Assembly (NCBI RefSeq): GCF_034355335.1
Contig: NZ_CP136422.1
Coordinates: 4,002,501-4,066,500 of the forward strand
DNA length: 64,000 nucleotides
From: Blautia coccoides
GTDB taxonomy: Bacteria; Bacillota; Clostridia; Lachnospirales; Lachnospiraceae
Reading direction: 5' to 3'
Below are positions 37,071-44,969 of this stretch, one piece after another; within the stretch, counting starts at the first letter, position 1, and every line of letters starts with the position of its first letter. Below the pieces are notes generated by a model, which saw only the letters and a list, made by a program, of their open reading frames with translations, ran no database searches and was not told the origin of the DNA. The position numbers and the translations under genes were made by a program.

Positions 37071-37112
37071 CCCGGAATGCCCGGTTTTACCGGCATCCGG
37101 GTCTTTTTTTGT
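37071..37112 (+). terminator. tmRNA terminator
   Basis: ACCCGGAATGCC pairs with GGCATCCGGGT around a short T-rich loop, followed by CTTTTTTT. Confidence 0.93.
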
Positions 37113-37141
37113 TCTTAAATCATCCAAAAATACTGAATTCC

Positions 37142-37174
37142 ATTGTACTCCCCTTGAATCATATTGTACTCCCC
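37142..37174 (+). promoter_or_regulatory. Direct-repeat operator upstream of the Spo0A-C gene
   Basis: ATTGTACTCCCC occurs twice (37142-37153 and 37163-37174) with a period of 21 bases, two DNA turns. A perfect TATAAT follows 28 bases later without a good -35. That geometry is typical of activator sites for dimeric regulators such as the LytTR class. Confidence 0.5.
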
Positions 37175-37202
37175 ACTATGATTCTCAGGTCTTTTTTTGT
37201 AT

Positions 37203-37208
37203 TATAAT
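37203..37208 (+). promoter_or_regulatory. -10 element of the Spo0A-C gene
   Basis: Perfect TATAAT overlapping by one base a TGTCGAA heptamer (37208-37214), which is identical to the Spo0A box core. A second TATAAT occurs at 37242-37247, so the real start is uncertain. Confidence 0.4.
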
Positions 37209-37278
37209 GTCGAACTTTCCTTCCTGTCTGCCATTCTCCTCTATAATATTATAGAAAACATGAGGAGGGTAATTAAAT

Positions 37279-37602
37279 ATGCATACAAAGGATAAAATCA
37301 TAAGACAATTTGGCATTACATCGAAATACAAGGGATACCGCTATCTGCTCGACGCCATTCACATTGCCGCCGAGAATTACGATGAATGTCTCAAAGTGAC
37401 AAAAGATATCTATCCTGTCATCGCTCATAAATATGGTGTTACCAAAGTCAGTGTGGAACGGGACATCCGGACCGTTATTGAAAAGTGCTGGGACAATAAT
37501 AAAGCTTATCTGCAGGAACTATCCGGCTGTAAACTTTCCAGATGTCCTTCAAACAGTGAGTTTATTGATATTATTGCCTACACAGTATACCGGAATACAT
37601 AA
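37279..37602 (+). CDS. Stand-alone Spo0A C-terminal DNA-binding domain protein
   Basis: The 107 residues match the effector domain of the sporulation regulator Spo0A: GYRYLLDAIHIA, then VTKDIYPVIAHKYGVTKVSVERDIRTVIE (recognition region) and the closing PSNSEFIDIIA. There is no receiver domain, so it cannot be phospho-activated like Spo0A. GAGGAGGG precedes the ATG. It could compete for 0A boxes or regulate neighbours; a TGTCGAA box lies in its own upstream region. It is followed by the cysteine-repeat gene on the same strand. Confidence 0.85.
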   Translation: MHTKDKIIRQFGITSKYKGYRYLLDAIHIAAENYDECLKVTKDIYPVIAHKYGVTKVSVERDIRTVIEKCWDNNKAYLQELSGCKLSRCPSNSEFIDIIAYTVYRNT

Positions 37603-37665
37603 GTCTCTTAAGATAGGCAGCTCTATTTCCATTATTTACCAGTTCACCTACACATTTCACAGTTT

Positions 37666-37671
37666 TATAAT
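37666..37671 (+). promoter_or_regulatory. -10 element of the cysteine-repeat gene
   Basis: TATAAT with TTCACC 17 bases upstream. The start would fall near 37678, leaving a leader of only about a dozen bases. Confidence 0.4.
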
Positions 37672-37689
37672 GGTATCAGGGGTGAGCAA

Positions 37690-38001
37690 TTGAAAAGCTC
37701 TGAGAAAAAGGCAGAAATCCAAACAAAAAAGCAGACCGGCGAAGAATCTAAATGTGAAGTCAAGTTGGAAGATAAACTTGAAATTAAGTGTGAATCCAGG
37801 CTAGATGATAAGCTTGAAACTAAGTGCGATTCCAGGTTGGATGATAAGCTTGAAACTAAGTGCGATTCCAGGTTGGATGATAAGCTTGAAACTAAGTGTG
37901 ATTCCAGGTTGGAAGGTACTTTCAAAAGTACCAAGAGTGAACAGGAGGTGCTTGACAAAATAATCTCTGAGGCAAAACGCCGCGGCCTCTTTCATGACTG
38001 A
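37690..38001 (+). CDS. Charged protein with cysteine-containing 12-residue tandem repeats
   Basis: A 103-residue, highly charged protein starting at a TTG that follows GGGGTGAG. Residues 22-75 are tandem units of the form C-[DE]-S-R-L-D-D-K-L-E-T-K, placing a cysteine at 22, 34, 46, 58 and 70, exactly every 12 residues. The N-terminus is Lys/Glu-rich and the C-terminus is a predicted helix (EQEVLDKIISEAKRRGLFHD). There is no signal peptide or membrane span. I recognise no family. Metal binding, a coiled-coil-like spacer or a peptide precursor are all possible; none is shown. Confidence 0.65.
   Translation: MKSSEKKAEIQTKKQTGEESKCEVKLEDKLEIKCESRLDDKLETKCDSRLDDKLETKCDSRLDDKLETKCDSRLEGTFKSTKSEQEVLDKIISEAKRRGLFHD
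37753..37914 (+). repeat. 36-bp tandem repeat inside the cysteine-repeat gene
   Basis: Four and a half units of 36 bp. Units 2-4 are nearly identical at DNA level (GATTCCAGGTTGGATGATAA shared), including silent positions, which indicates recent duplication; unit 1 is more diverged. Confidence 0.9.
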
Positions 38002-38054
38002 TCATGGTCTTAATTTCATTTCCTAAAAAGCTGTCTGTATGGGTCAGTTTTCGA

Positions 38055-38183
38055 TTCAGCTATCCGGTCTCATAGCTGTAAGGGGCATGCACTCAGACTG
38101 CAAAACTGCAGTCTGGCGCGTGGCTGTCTCGGGATTGCCTTGCAAATGCAAGGCAACACCTCGCGGGACAGTAGAATGCTGAA
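38055..38183 (+). repeat. Dispersed ~130-bp repeat, copy C
   Basis: A 129-base copy with ends TTCAGC and GCTGAA and the same core as copy B; the outer flank TGAACTGTTA of the other copies is degenerate here. It lies between the cysteine-repeat gene and the promoter of the two-component system. Confidence 0.88.
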
Positions 38184-38213
38184 TTATTACCGGAACAGCT
38201 CTTTTCTTTCTGT

Positions 38214-38242
38214 TTGCATTCCCTTTTGTAACGTAATATAAT
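38214..38242 (+). promoter_or_regulatory. Promoter of the second two-component system
   Basis: TTGCAT, 17 bases, perfect TATAAT on the plus strand, start near 38249. Immediately downstream TGACATAGAA occurs twice (38256 and 38271), a direct repeat that may bind a regulator or form a second weaker promoter. Confidence 0.65.
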
Positions 38243-38342
38243 AAAATATGACTTTTGACATAGAAACTTCTGACATAGAATATTTTGATACAGCAAATAT
38301 AACTTTTTACCGGAAGATCAAAGGGAACAGGAGGCAGCAGCG

Positions 38343-39008
38343 ATGGCACTAATATTAATTGCTGAGGACGAAAAAGGCATGCAGGATATTTTGACTGACT
38401 ATATGCGCCATGGGGGACATACCTGTATCACAGCAGACGATGGCATAGACGCTGTGACAATACTGAAAAATAATCCTGTTGATCTGGCGGTCCTGGATAT
38501 TATGATGCCCCATCTGGACGGCTTTTCCGTATGCCGTATTGCCAGGGAAATGTGCAGCATTCCTATTATATTTCTCACAGCAAAAGACAGCGAGACTGAC
38601 AAATTAAAGGGCTATGAATACGGTGCTGACGACTATATCACAAAACCGTTCAGTCCCAAAATACTTCTTGCCAAGATCAATGCGCTTTTGCGCCGTGCCG
38701 CATCCGCAAACCCTCAGGATATGATAACCGCAGGTGAAATTGTACTGCAGTTGTCCTCCCGCACAGTCACGGTATGCGGCATGGATCTTTCGCTGACTCA
38801 TAAAGAATTTGAACTGCTGCGCCTTTTTATGCTGAATAAAAACCAGGTTTTTTCCCGTGACCAACTGCTCAACCGCATCTGGGGATATGATTTTGAGGGA
38901 AACACCAGAACCGTAGATACCCACATCAAGACTCTGCGCCAGAAGCTTGGATCCGAAGGACAACATATTGTCACCCTGATCCGTTCCGGCTATAAGTTCG
39001 AGGTATGA
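38343..39008 (+). CDS. OmpR-family response regulator
   Basis: A 221-residue regulator with a receiver domain (acidic EDE at 8-10, Asp 52 in LDIMMP, Thr in FLTAKD, Lys in TKPFSPK) and a winged-helix domain ending TVDTHIKTLRQKLG...IRSGYKFEV. AGGAGG precedes the ATG. Its stop overlaps the kinase start region. With the small-sensor kinase and ABC exporter downstream it resembles BceR-type regulators of peptide-antibiotic resistance. Confidence 0.92.
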   Translation: MALILIAEDEKGMQDILTDYMRHGGHTCITADDGIDAVTILKNNPVDLAVLDIMMPHLDGFSVCRIAREMCSIPIIFLTAKDSETDKLKGYEYGADDYITKPFSPKILLAKINALLRRAASANPQDMITAGEIVLQLSSRTVTVCGMDLSLTHKEFELLRLFMLNKNQVFSRDQLLNRIWGYDFEGNTRTVDTHIKTLRQKLGSEGQHIVTLIRSGYKFEV

Positions 39009-39010
39009 TC

Positions 39011-40090
39011 ATGAAAAAAATATTGTCCGCGTTTGGACTGACCACGGTCCGCAAAAAAACTCTCCTGCTCTCAAAATTAGTGGGAGGCATCATTGTTCTG
39101 TTCTATCTGTTTACTTCGGAGCTGCCCACAAACCGCAGTTTTGCTTTTCTGATATGGTTCCTCCTTATGGCATCCATGGTCCTTCTGGTGGATCATCTGC
39201 TTGGGCGCCTGATTTCAAAACCTCTCAATGAAATCAATCAGGAGGCAGAGCGAATGGCCTCTCTGGACTTTACGGCCCGGTGCCGGATAGATTCCAATGA
39301 TGAATTCGGCAGACTCTCCCAAAGCTTAAATACTATGTCCGCCAATTTACAGGACGCTCTGCAAAAACTGGAACATGCAAATACGCAGCTTGAAAAAGAA
39401 GTGCGCAGGGAACGTCTCCTTCAGGTTCAGAGAAAAGAGCTTACGGACAATCTGTCACATCAGATGAAAACACCTCTTGGGCTTATACGTGCCTATACCG
39501 AGGGATTAAAAGACGAAGTGGACGAAACCAAAAAGCAGCAGTATACGGACGCCATATTATCTGCCGGGGATCGGATAAATCACATGCTGGTATCACTCTT
39601 GGACCTGTCAGCACTGGAGGGGGGATTTGCAGAACTTTCAAACAAAACCTTTGATTTTCTTGAAATGGCAGAGACCTCTGCAGGCCGTCTGCTTCTTGAC
39701 ACTCCCCACACAGATTACCGTTTTACTTATCAACTCCCAGATGATCCCATTCTGATCTATGCTGACCCCAAGCGCATGGAACAGGTACTGGACAATCTCA
39801 TAGAAAACGCAAAAAAGAATGTAGAAAAGGGCGGTGATATCCACCTCGCCATAAGCTGTACCCAAAAGGAACTCTCCTTTTCCCTGTTTAACCAGTGCAG
39901 CCCTATACCGGAACAGGAACTTTCAAAAATCTGGACCAAATTCTACCGCGGAGAAAATACTGCAGGCAGCGGTTCCGGATTGGGCCTGGCTATTGTAGCC
40001 CAGGTGCTCTCTGTCTATCAGGTTCCATATGGTGTCCGGAATTTGGATACTGGAGTAGAATTCTATTTCTCTTTTCCTATCAGTACATGA
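39011..40090 (+). CDS. Intramembrane-sensing histidine kinase
   Basis: A 359-residue kinase with two spans (about 20-38 and 44-66) separated by only a few residues (SELPTNRS), so it has almost no outside sensor domain. A HAMP-like region, His 150 in NLSHQMKTP, and a HATPase domain with GSGSGLGLAIV follow. Such short-loop kinases usually respond to cell-envelope antibiotics through an ABC transporter. The ATG at 39011, with GAGGT upstream, is preferred to the one at 39005 overlapping the regulator stop. Confidence 0.88.
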   Translation: MKKILSAFGLTTVRKKTLLLSKLVGGIIVLFYLFTSELPTNRSFAFLIWFLLMASMVLLVDHLLGRLISKPLNEINQEAERMASLDFTARCRIDSNDEFGRLSQSLNTMSANLQDALQKLEHANTQLEKEVRRERLLQVQRKELTDNLSHQMKTPLGLIRAYTEGLKDEVDETKKQQYTDAILSAGDRINHMLVSLLDLSALEGGFAELSNKTFDFLEMAETSAGRLLLDTPHTDYRFTYQLPDDPILIYADPKRMEQVLDNLIENAKKNVEKGGDIHLAISCTQKELSFSLFNQCSPIPEQELSKIWTKFYRGENTAGSGSGLGLAIVAQVLSVYQVPYGVRNLDTGVEFYFSFPIST

Positions 40091-40134
40091 TCCATAGTAT
40101 TTCTTCACATAAACTTCACACCAGTCCCATACTG

Positions 40135-40180
40135 AATTCACCTCCTTTGTATAGGCTCTCCTATATAAGGGAGGTGAATT
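40135..40180 (+). other. 21-bp hairpin covering the ribosome site of the 50-residue gene
   Basis: Arms 40135-40155 and 40160-40180 pair over 21 positions (two G-U or mismatched) around a CTCT loop. The 3' arm contains GGGAGGTGAATT, the ribosome site of the next gene, so the RNA hairpin would hide it. Alternatively it is a DNA palindrome bound by a regulator. No T tract follows, so it is unlikely to be a simple terminator. Confidence 0.75.
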
Positions 40181-40181
40181 T

Positions 40182-40334
40182 ATGTTTTTAGGACTTGAAT
40201 GGTATTGGTGGCTTATACTGGCTGTAGTCTTAGTGCTCTCCATACCCCTTAAAGTTAAATTTGTGAAATGGTGGAACAGACGGCTGCGCGAAAAAGAAAA
40301 TGGAAAAAAAGATAAATGGGGGGATGGATCATGA
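40182..40334 (+). CDS. Small single-span membrane protein ahead of an ABC exporter
   Basis: A 50-residue frame beginning MFLGLEWYWWLILAVVLVLS, one hydrophobic span (about 7-24), then a strongly basic tail with RRLREKENGKKDKWGDGS. GGGAGGTG lies seven bases before the ATG. The stop overlaps the start of the ABC ATPase (ATGA), so translation is coupled. It is probably an accessory or regulatory subunit of the exporter; no family is recognised. Confidence 0.75.
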   Translation: MFLGLEWYWWLILAVVLVLSIPLKVKFVKWWNRRLREKENGKKDKWGDGS

Positions 40335-41176
40335 TTGATGTTAAAAATCTGCGTTTTTCTTATAAGAAAGGCCAGGAAATCCTGCACGGACTGAGCTTTT
40401 CTGTGGATGACGGGGAAATTTTCGGTTTTCTGGGACCCAACGGATCCGGCAAATCCACAACCCAAAAGATATTGACTGGGATACTGGGCGGTTATCTGGG
40501 AGAGCTTCGTCTTTTTAACCGGATGCCCATGGATAACAAAATGGATTTCCGCAGCCAGATCGGTGTCCTTTTTGAATTTCCCTATCTTTATACGAATCTA
40601 AGTGCTCTTGACAATCTGGATTATTTCGCCTCTTTCTATCCGGCTGACAGACGAAGAGACGCCGAAGAGCTTTTGGACATGCTGGAATTTAAAAAAGATT
40701 TCCTGAAAAAGCCTGTCTCCTCTTACTCAAAAGGCATGAGACAGCGTGTCAGCATGGCCAGGGCACTGATAAATAATCCCCGGCTGCTGTTTCTGGACGA
40801 GCCGACCAGCGGACTTGACCCCGCAGGGGCCGTGCTGTTCCGAAGGATCATTGAGGAGGAGCGCAGAAAAGGCACCACTGTCTTTCTCACAACCCATAAT
40901 ATGATGGATGCTGACCTGCTTTGCGACCGGGTTGCTTTTATCGCAGACGGAGAGATCAAAGCACTGGACACGCCCCAAAGATTAAAAGAACAAAAGAGAA
41001 GTCATACAGTGGAAATCGCATATCTTTATGAGCAGAAAAGATGCACATCCAGTCTTGAATTGACCCGGATGAGTCAGGCATTTCCCTTCCCATACGAAAA
41101 AATCATCAGTATCCACTCTAAAGAACCTACATTAGAAGATATTTTCATCCAATATACAGGAAAGGGGCTGATATAA
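40331..41176 (+). CDS. ABC exporter ATP-binding protein
   Basis: A 281-residue ATPase with Walker A GPNGSGKST, signature SYSKGMRQR (in place of LSGGQ), Walker B LLFLDEPTSGLD and the switch histidine in TTHNM. It is of the ABC-2 exporter class found in peptide-antibiotic or fluoroquinolone-type export systems. The ATG at 40331 overlaps the small membrane gene by four bases. Its stop overlaps the first permease start by one base (TAATG), so the three genes form a tight unit. Confidence 0.92.
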   Translation: MIDVKNLRFSYKKGQEILHGLSFSVDDGEIFGFLGPNGSGKSTTQKILTGILGGYLGELRLFNRMPMDNKMDFRSQIGVLFEFPYLYTNLSALDNLDYFASFYPADRRRDAEELLDMLEFKKDFLKKPVSSYSKGMRQRVSMARALINNPRLLFLDEPTSGLDPAGAVLFRRIIEEERRKGTTVFLTTHNMMDADLLCDRVAFIADGEIKALDTPQRLKEQKRSHTVEIAYLYEQKRCTSSLELTRMSQAFPFPYEKIISIHSKEPTLEDIFIQYTGKGLI

Positions 41177-42168
41177 TGAGGTATGTTATCGTTTCTCTGG
41201 TCAAAAAGGATTTCCGTCTGATGCTGGCATCAAAGTTTTTTCTGCTGACACTCGGTTCTCTTATTCTCTATTCCTGCTATATTAACCTGGTCTATGTTCG
41301 TTTAGACCAACAGATCTATCCTGTGTATCTCTATGATCCTCATGGCATCTATAATACCGTATCTCCTGATACTGTAAAAACAGAGAGCCTGGATCAACTG
41401 CATCAAGCCTGTTTGGACGGCTATTCCGTGGGAATTGATGCCTCGAGCAAAGTCCCGGAAATCTATATGGTCTCCTCCGGTATTGAGAGCACTGACAATC
41501 TTCGGACAGCCTACGCCCTGTCGCGGCTCTCCACTGGATCTGCCTCCAAAACCGAGATCATAGGAAGCAATGACAAAGAAATGAAAAGCCGTCGGGAGAT
41601 CACCTGTGAATTTCTCTTTTTTGAACTGTCAGCCGTAGGTTTTCTCGGTCTGGCTTCCACACTATTTAAGGAAAAACAGATGGGTGTGATCCGGGTGCAC
41701 AGTACGCTGCCTGTCAGGGAGACCTTCTTCCTATTATCAAAACTGCTGCTCTTTCTGCTGGCAGATTTAGTATTCACCCTTTTACTGACTTTGATGAATT
41801 TGGGGCTTTCTGAGGGACTTTCCGTATTGCCTGCAGTTTTGGTCCAGGCAGGTATCCTGTCCCTTATCATGGCACTTACAGGTTTCTTATGTGCCATATT
41901 GCTACAGGGATTCCGGCAGTTTTCACTTTTTTATCTGATATTGGCCGTATTTATCACAACCCCTGTATTTCTTGCGGGGCAGACCGGCATAGCATGGGAT
42001 TGGATCTCATTCCATCCTATGTATCACTTGTTCATGGCTGTGAAAAACGCATATTTTGGCATAAAGCCGGCGGGAATCCTCTACTATGCTGCATGTGTGA
42101 CTGCTGTTTTCTCTCTGTTTCTTATGGTCCGCAGGGCACTTGTACGGGAAATGGCAAAGGAGGGGTAA
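41176..42168 (+). CDS. ABC-2 type exporter permease, subunit 1
   Basis: A 330-residue membrane protein: one N-terminal span (FFLLTLGSLILYSCYINLVY), an external loop of about 100 residues, then five spans in the C-terminal half. This matches ABC-2 permeases used in pairs, as in fluoroquinolone-type exporters. It overlaps the ATPase gene by one base and precedes the second permease by one base. Confidence 0.85.
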   Translation: MRYVIVSLVKKDFRLMLASKFFLLTLGSLILYSCYINLVYVRLDQQIYPVYLYDPHGIYNTVSPDTVKTESLDQLHQACLDGYSVGIDASSKVPEIYMVSSGIESTDNLRTAYALSRLSTGSASKTEIIGSNDKEMKSRREITCEFLFFELSAVGFLGLASTLFKEKQMGVIRVHSTLPVRETFFLLSKLLLFLLADLVFTLLLTLMNLGLSEGLSVLPAVLVQAGILSLIMALTGFLCAILLQGFRQFSLFYLILAVFITTPVFLAGQTGIAWDWISFHPMYHLFMAVKNAYFGIKPAGILYYAACVTAVFSLFLMVRRALVREMAKEG

Positions 42169-42169
42169 T

Positions 42170-43195
42170 ATGACAGGTATAAAATATCAGTTAAAAAATA
42201 TAAGACGTGATAAAATGTGTATTCTGACCTTTCTCCTGCCTATCCTTGCAGGATTGGCCCTTAACCTCCTGTCAGGCATAAGTTTTTCCTCTGTCAGTGA
42301 AACAGCCTTCGCTGCTGTAAAGGGGAATCTTACCTCCGATACGATAATTTGGCTAAAAAGCATAGGCCGGGTAGAGATTTTGGATAATATGCAGGAGTTT
42401 GAAAACGCCATCAATGAGCCTGCCACACAGCTTATCGGTGTTATACAAAAGGAAAAAAGGATCGCCTCTGTTCTGTCCGGTGATGAATTGGAAGTGAATA
42501 CTGTAATTGGGGGTATCCTTCCCCAGCTCTATGAAGAAAGAGCAAATCTTTCCTCCTGTGAAGTGAATCTTATACCGGGAAAAAGCAATGACCATGACGT
42601 CTTAAAGCCTTTACTTACAGCTATCACCATGGTAACTGCAATGTTCATGGGATGCACCTTCAATGCAATGAATATAATCAGTGAAAAAGAAGAAGGGATC
42701 GGATATGTAAATGAAGTGATACCCATGACTGAGATGGACTATATGATACAGAAAATTTCTCTTGGATATATAGGCGCCGTGCTGTCTGCTGCTTTTACTG
42801 CACTCATCTGTATACGCACAACATGGAGCATGGTTTTTCCCCTGTTTTTGATCATTTTATTGTCCGCTTTTCTTGCCGCACTTGCAGGACTGTTCATCGG
42901 ACACTTTTCAGACGGGCTTATGTCGGGCATTATCTGTATCAAAATGGTAATGATACTGTTTCTGGCTCCCCCGGTGCTGTTCTATCTGACCATTTCAAAA
43001 GACAGTATTCTTCACACCGCAACATATCTGCTCCCGGCCAGTGCCGCATTTTACGGGATCCTGGACCTGATAACCGGAGATGGCAGACAGATAGGGGAAT
43101 ATATCTTTGTACTTTTGCTGCACTGCATGCTCTGGATGGCCGTATACCTTCTCATATACCGCCGCAGAAGCTCCCACGCAGAGCAGACTCAATGA
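42170..43195 (+). CDS. ABC-2 type exporter permease, subunit 2
   Basis: A 341-residue protein with the same plan as the preceding permease: one span near the N-terminus (MCILTFLLPILAGLALNLL), an external loop and five C-terminal spans. AAGGAGGGG precedes the ATG at 42170. The pair presumably forms a heterodimer with the single ATPase. The unit follows a two-component system, as antibiotic-peptide resistance modules do; the substrate is unknown. Confidence 0.85.
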   Translation: MTGIKYQLKNIRRDKMCILTFLLPILAGLALNLLSGISFSSVSETAFAAVKGNLTSDTIIWLKSIGRVEILDNMQEFENAINEPATQLIGVIQKEKRIASVLSGDELEVNTVIGGILPQLYEERANLSSCEVNLIPGKSNDHDVLKPLLTAITMVTAMFMGCTFNAMNIISEKEEGIGYVNEVIPMTEMDYMIQKISLGYIGAVLSAAFTALICIRTTWSMVFPLFLIILLSAFLAALAGLFIGHFSDGLMSGIICIKMVMILFLAPPVLFYLTISKDSILHTATYLLPASAAFYGILDLITGDGRQIGEYIFVLLLHCMLWMAVYLLIYRRRSSHAEQTQ

Positions 43196-43202
43196 CAGGC
43201 TT

Positions 43203-43248
43203 AAGGGCACCTACAGCGGCCGGGATGCTGTCCCGGCCGCCGCCCTTT
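43203..43248. terminator. GC-rich hairpin between convergent genes
   Basis: GCGGCCGGGA (43216-43225) pairs perfectly with TCCCGGCCGC (43231-43240), with an outer AAGGGC/GCCCTT. The stem is very stable but has a weak T tract on either side. It separates the ABC permease and oligopeptidase genes. Confidence 0.65.
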
Positions 43249-44926
43249 AGCTGTGGATATCCTTTTGTAATTTGTCCACGATCTCACGAATGCATCCATC
43301 CTCAAACGGAGAACGCAGGCCGGCTTTTTGCAGTAGATTCTCAAAAAAGTCAGATGCAGACAGTCTGCAGAGCTGTAAGTAGCTCCTCCATGCCTCCTCA
43401 TAATTTTCCTGCATTTTGTTTTTATATTCAAAAGCACAGAGCTGCGCGATCACATAATCAATATAGTACAGAGGAAAACTGTAAATGTGATGCTGCCGCT
43501 GCCAGTAACCGCCCTCGGCAAAAAACTGCAGGCTTCCGTAATCCAAATGCGGCTTATAGACACGCTCCAGCTCCTTCCAGACCAGTTTTCTTTCTTTCGG
43601 AGTCATGTCAGGCTCATCGTATATCCTGTGCTGGAATTCATCCACCATACAGCCGTAAGGAATGAATAAAACCGCATCTTCCAGATGCATTTCCTGATAC
43701 GCCTTTGCCTTGTCACCTGCAAAAAACAGGGCATACCAAGGTTCTGAGAAAAATTCCATTGACATGGAATGGATCTCAGCGGTCTCCATGCCGATATCCG
43801 CATGTTCACGAATAGGATCCTCGGAAGCCAGATATCCCTGAAAGGCATGACCGCACTCATGGGTGATGACATTCACATCGTCGCTGGTCCCGTTAAAGTT
43901 AGCAAAAATAAATGGAGATTTATAATCCGGAATATATGTCATATATCCGCCAACTGCCTTTGTTTTTCTTCCAAACACATCCAGAAGTTCATTTTCCATC
44001 ATAAAATCAAAGAATTCCCTGGTCTCCTTTGAAAGCTCCCCATACATTCTCTGTCCGGCTTTCAGAATTTCTTCCGGTGTTCCGAAAGGCTGGGGATTTC
44101 CCTCTCTGCCATATACCTGTTCATCCGAAAAATACATTTTTGACAGACCCAGGCGCTCTCTCCTGTGTTCATACAGACTCTCTGCAAACGGTACAAAGAC
44201 CTCTTTCACCTGACGCCTTAAATTCTCCACCTGTTCTCTTTGGTAACTGTTCCGCTGCATACGCAGATATCCCAATTCCGTATAGCTTTCAAACCCCAGT
44301 TCTTTTGCCTGAAGCGTCCTGTTTTTTACAAGTTTATCATACAGCTCATCCAGTTTATCTGAAATGCTCAGAAAGAACGCATTTTGTTTTTCATATGCTC
44401 TTTTGCGGACTTCCGGGTCTTTATGCTTGAGATAAGGACCTAAAAGAGAAAGATTTAAGACTTCCCCGTCCCAGTCTATTTTTGCACTGGCCAGCAGTTT
44501 TTCATATTCGGTGACCAGCGCATTTTCTTCCTGCATAAGCGGAATTACAGCTTCACTCACAGAGCGGAAGGATAGTTCCATGTTCTTAAATGCCACAGCC
44601 CCGATGATCTGCTCCAACTCTTCCCTGAACCGGGAATGATACAGAAGTTTCAAATACTCTACTGTCAAATTGCTGTAGGCAGGCACCTGTTCATCGTAAT
44701 AAGCCTTTTCCTTTTCATAAAACACATCTGTGGTATCCATACTGTGCCGGATAGATGCCAGGGTGACCTGTGTGGAAACTTTATCTGAAAGTGCATAGTA
44801 TTTTTTGTGGATTTCAAACTGTTTTTGAGCACTTCCGGCTGATTTGAAAGCCTCCATCAGTTCCAACAGTTCCTCTTTTACCTTCTCAAAGTCAATTCTC
44901 TCATATGGCATGTCACAAAATTTCAT
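43247..44926 (-). CDS. M3 family oligoendopeptidase
   Basis: A 559-residue cytosolic zinc metallopeptidase with the motif VITHECGHAFQGYL (HExxH) and the downstream zinc Glu in METAEIHSMSMEF. M3 oligopeptidases such as PepF cut short peptides. The start at 44926 has GAGGAG seven to eight bases upstream; a frame from 44947 would run over this site. It is transcribed after smpB with a gap of 43 bases and may share read-through. Confidence 0.93.
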   Translation of the reverse strand: MKFCDMPYERIDFEKVKEELLELMEAFKSAGSAQKQFEIHKKYYALSDKVSTQVTLASIRHSMDTTDVFYEKEKAYYDEQVPAYSNLTVEYLKLLYHSRFREELEQIIGAVAFKNMELSFRSVSEAVIPLMQEENALVTEYEKLLASAKIDWDGEVLNLSLLGPYLKHKDPEVRKRAYEKQNAFFLSISDKLDELYDKLVKNRTLQAKELGFESYTELGYLRMQRNSYQREQVENLRRQVKEVFVPFAESLYEHRRERLGLSKMYFSDEQVYGREGNPQPFGTPEEILKAGQRMYGELSKETREFFDFMMENELLDVFGRKTKAVGGYMTYIPDYKSPFIFANFNGTSDDVNVITHECGHAFQGYLASEDPIREHADIGMETAEIHSMSMEFFSEPWYALFFAGDKAKAYQEMHLEDAVLFIPYGCMVDEFQHRIYDEPDMTPKERKLVWKELERVYKPHLDYGSLQFFAEGGYWQRQHHIYSFPLYYIDYVIAQLCAFEYKNKMQENYEEAWRSYLQLCRLSASDFFENLLQKAGLRSPFEDGCIREIVDKLQKDIHS

Positions 44927-44969
44927 GTTGGTCTCCTCGCTTTTCACTGGATTTGTTTCTGCGCAGCAC

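Noticed and set aside
37142..37174. CRISPR-like direct repeat
   Set aside because: Only two 12-base copies with a nine-base gap; no array and no cas genes. An operator is more likely.
37665..37958. Minus-strand frame with SNLESHLVSSLS repeats
   Set aside because: It is the complement of the 36-bp repeats in the cysteine-repeat gene; the plus-strand frame has the start site and sensible composition.
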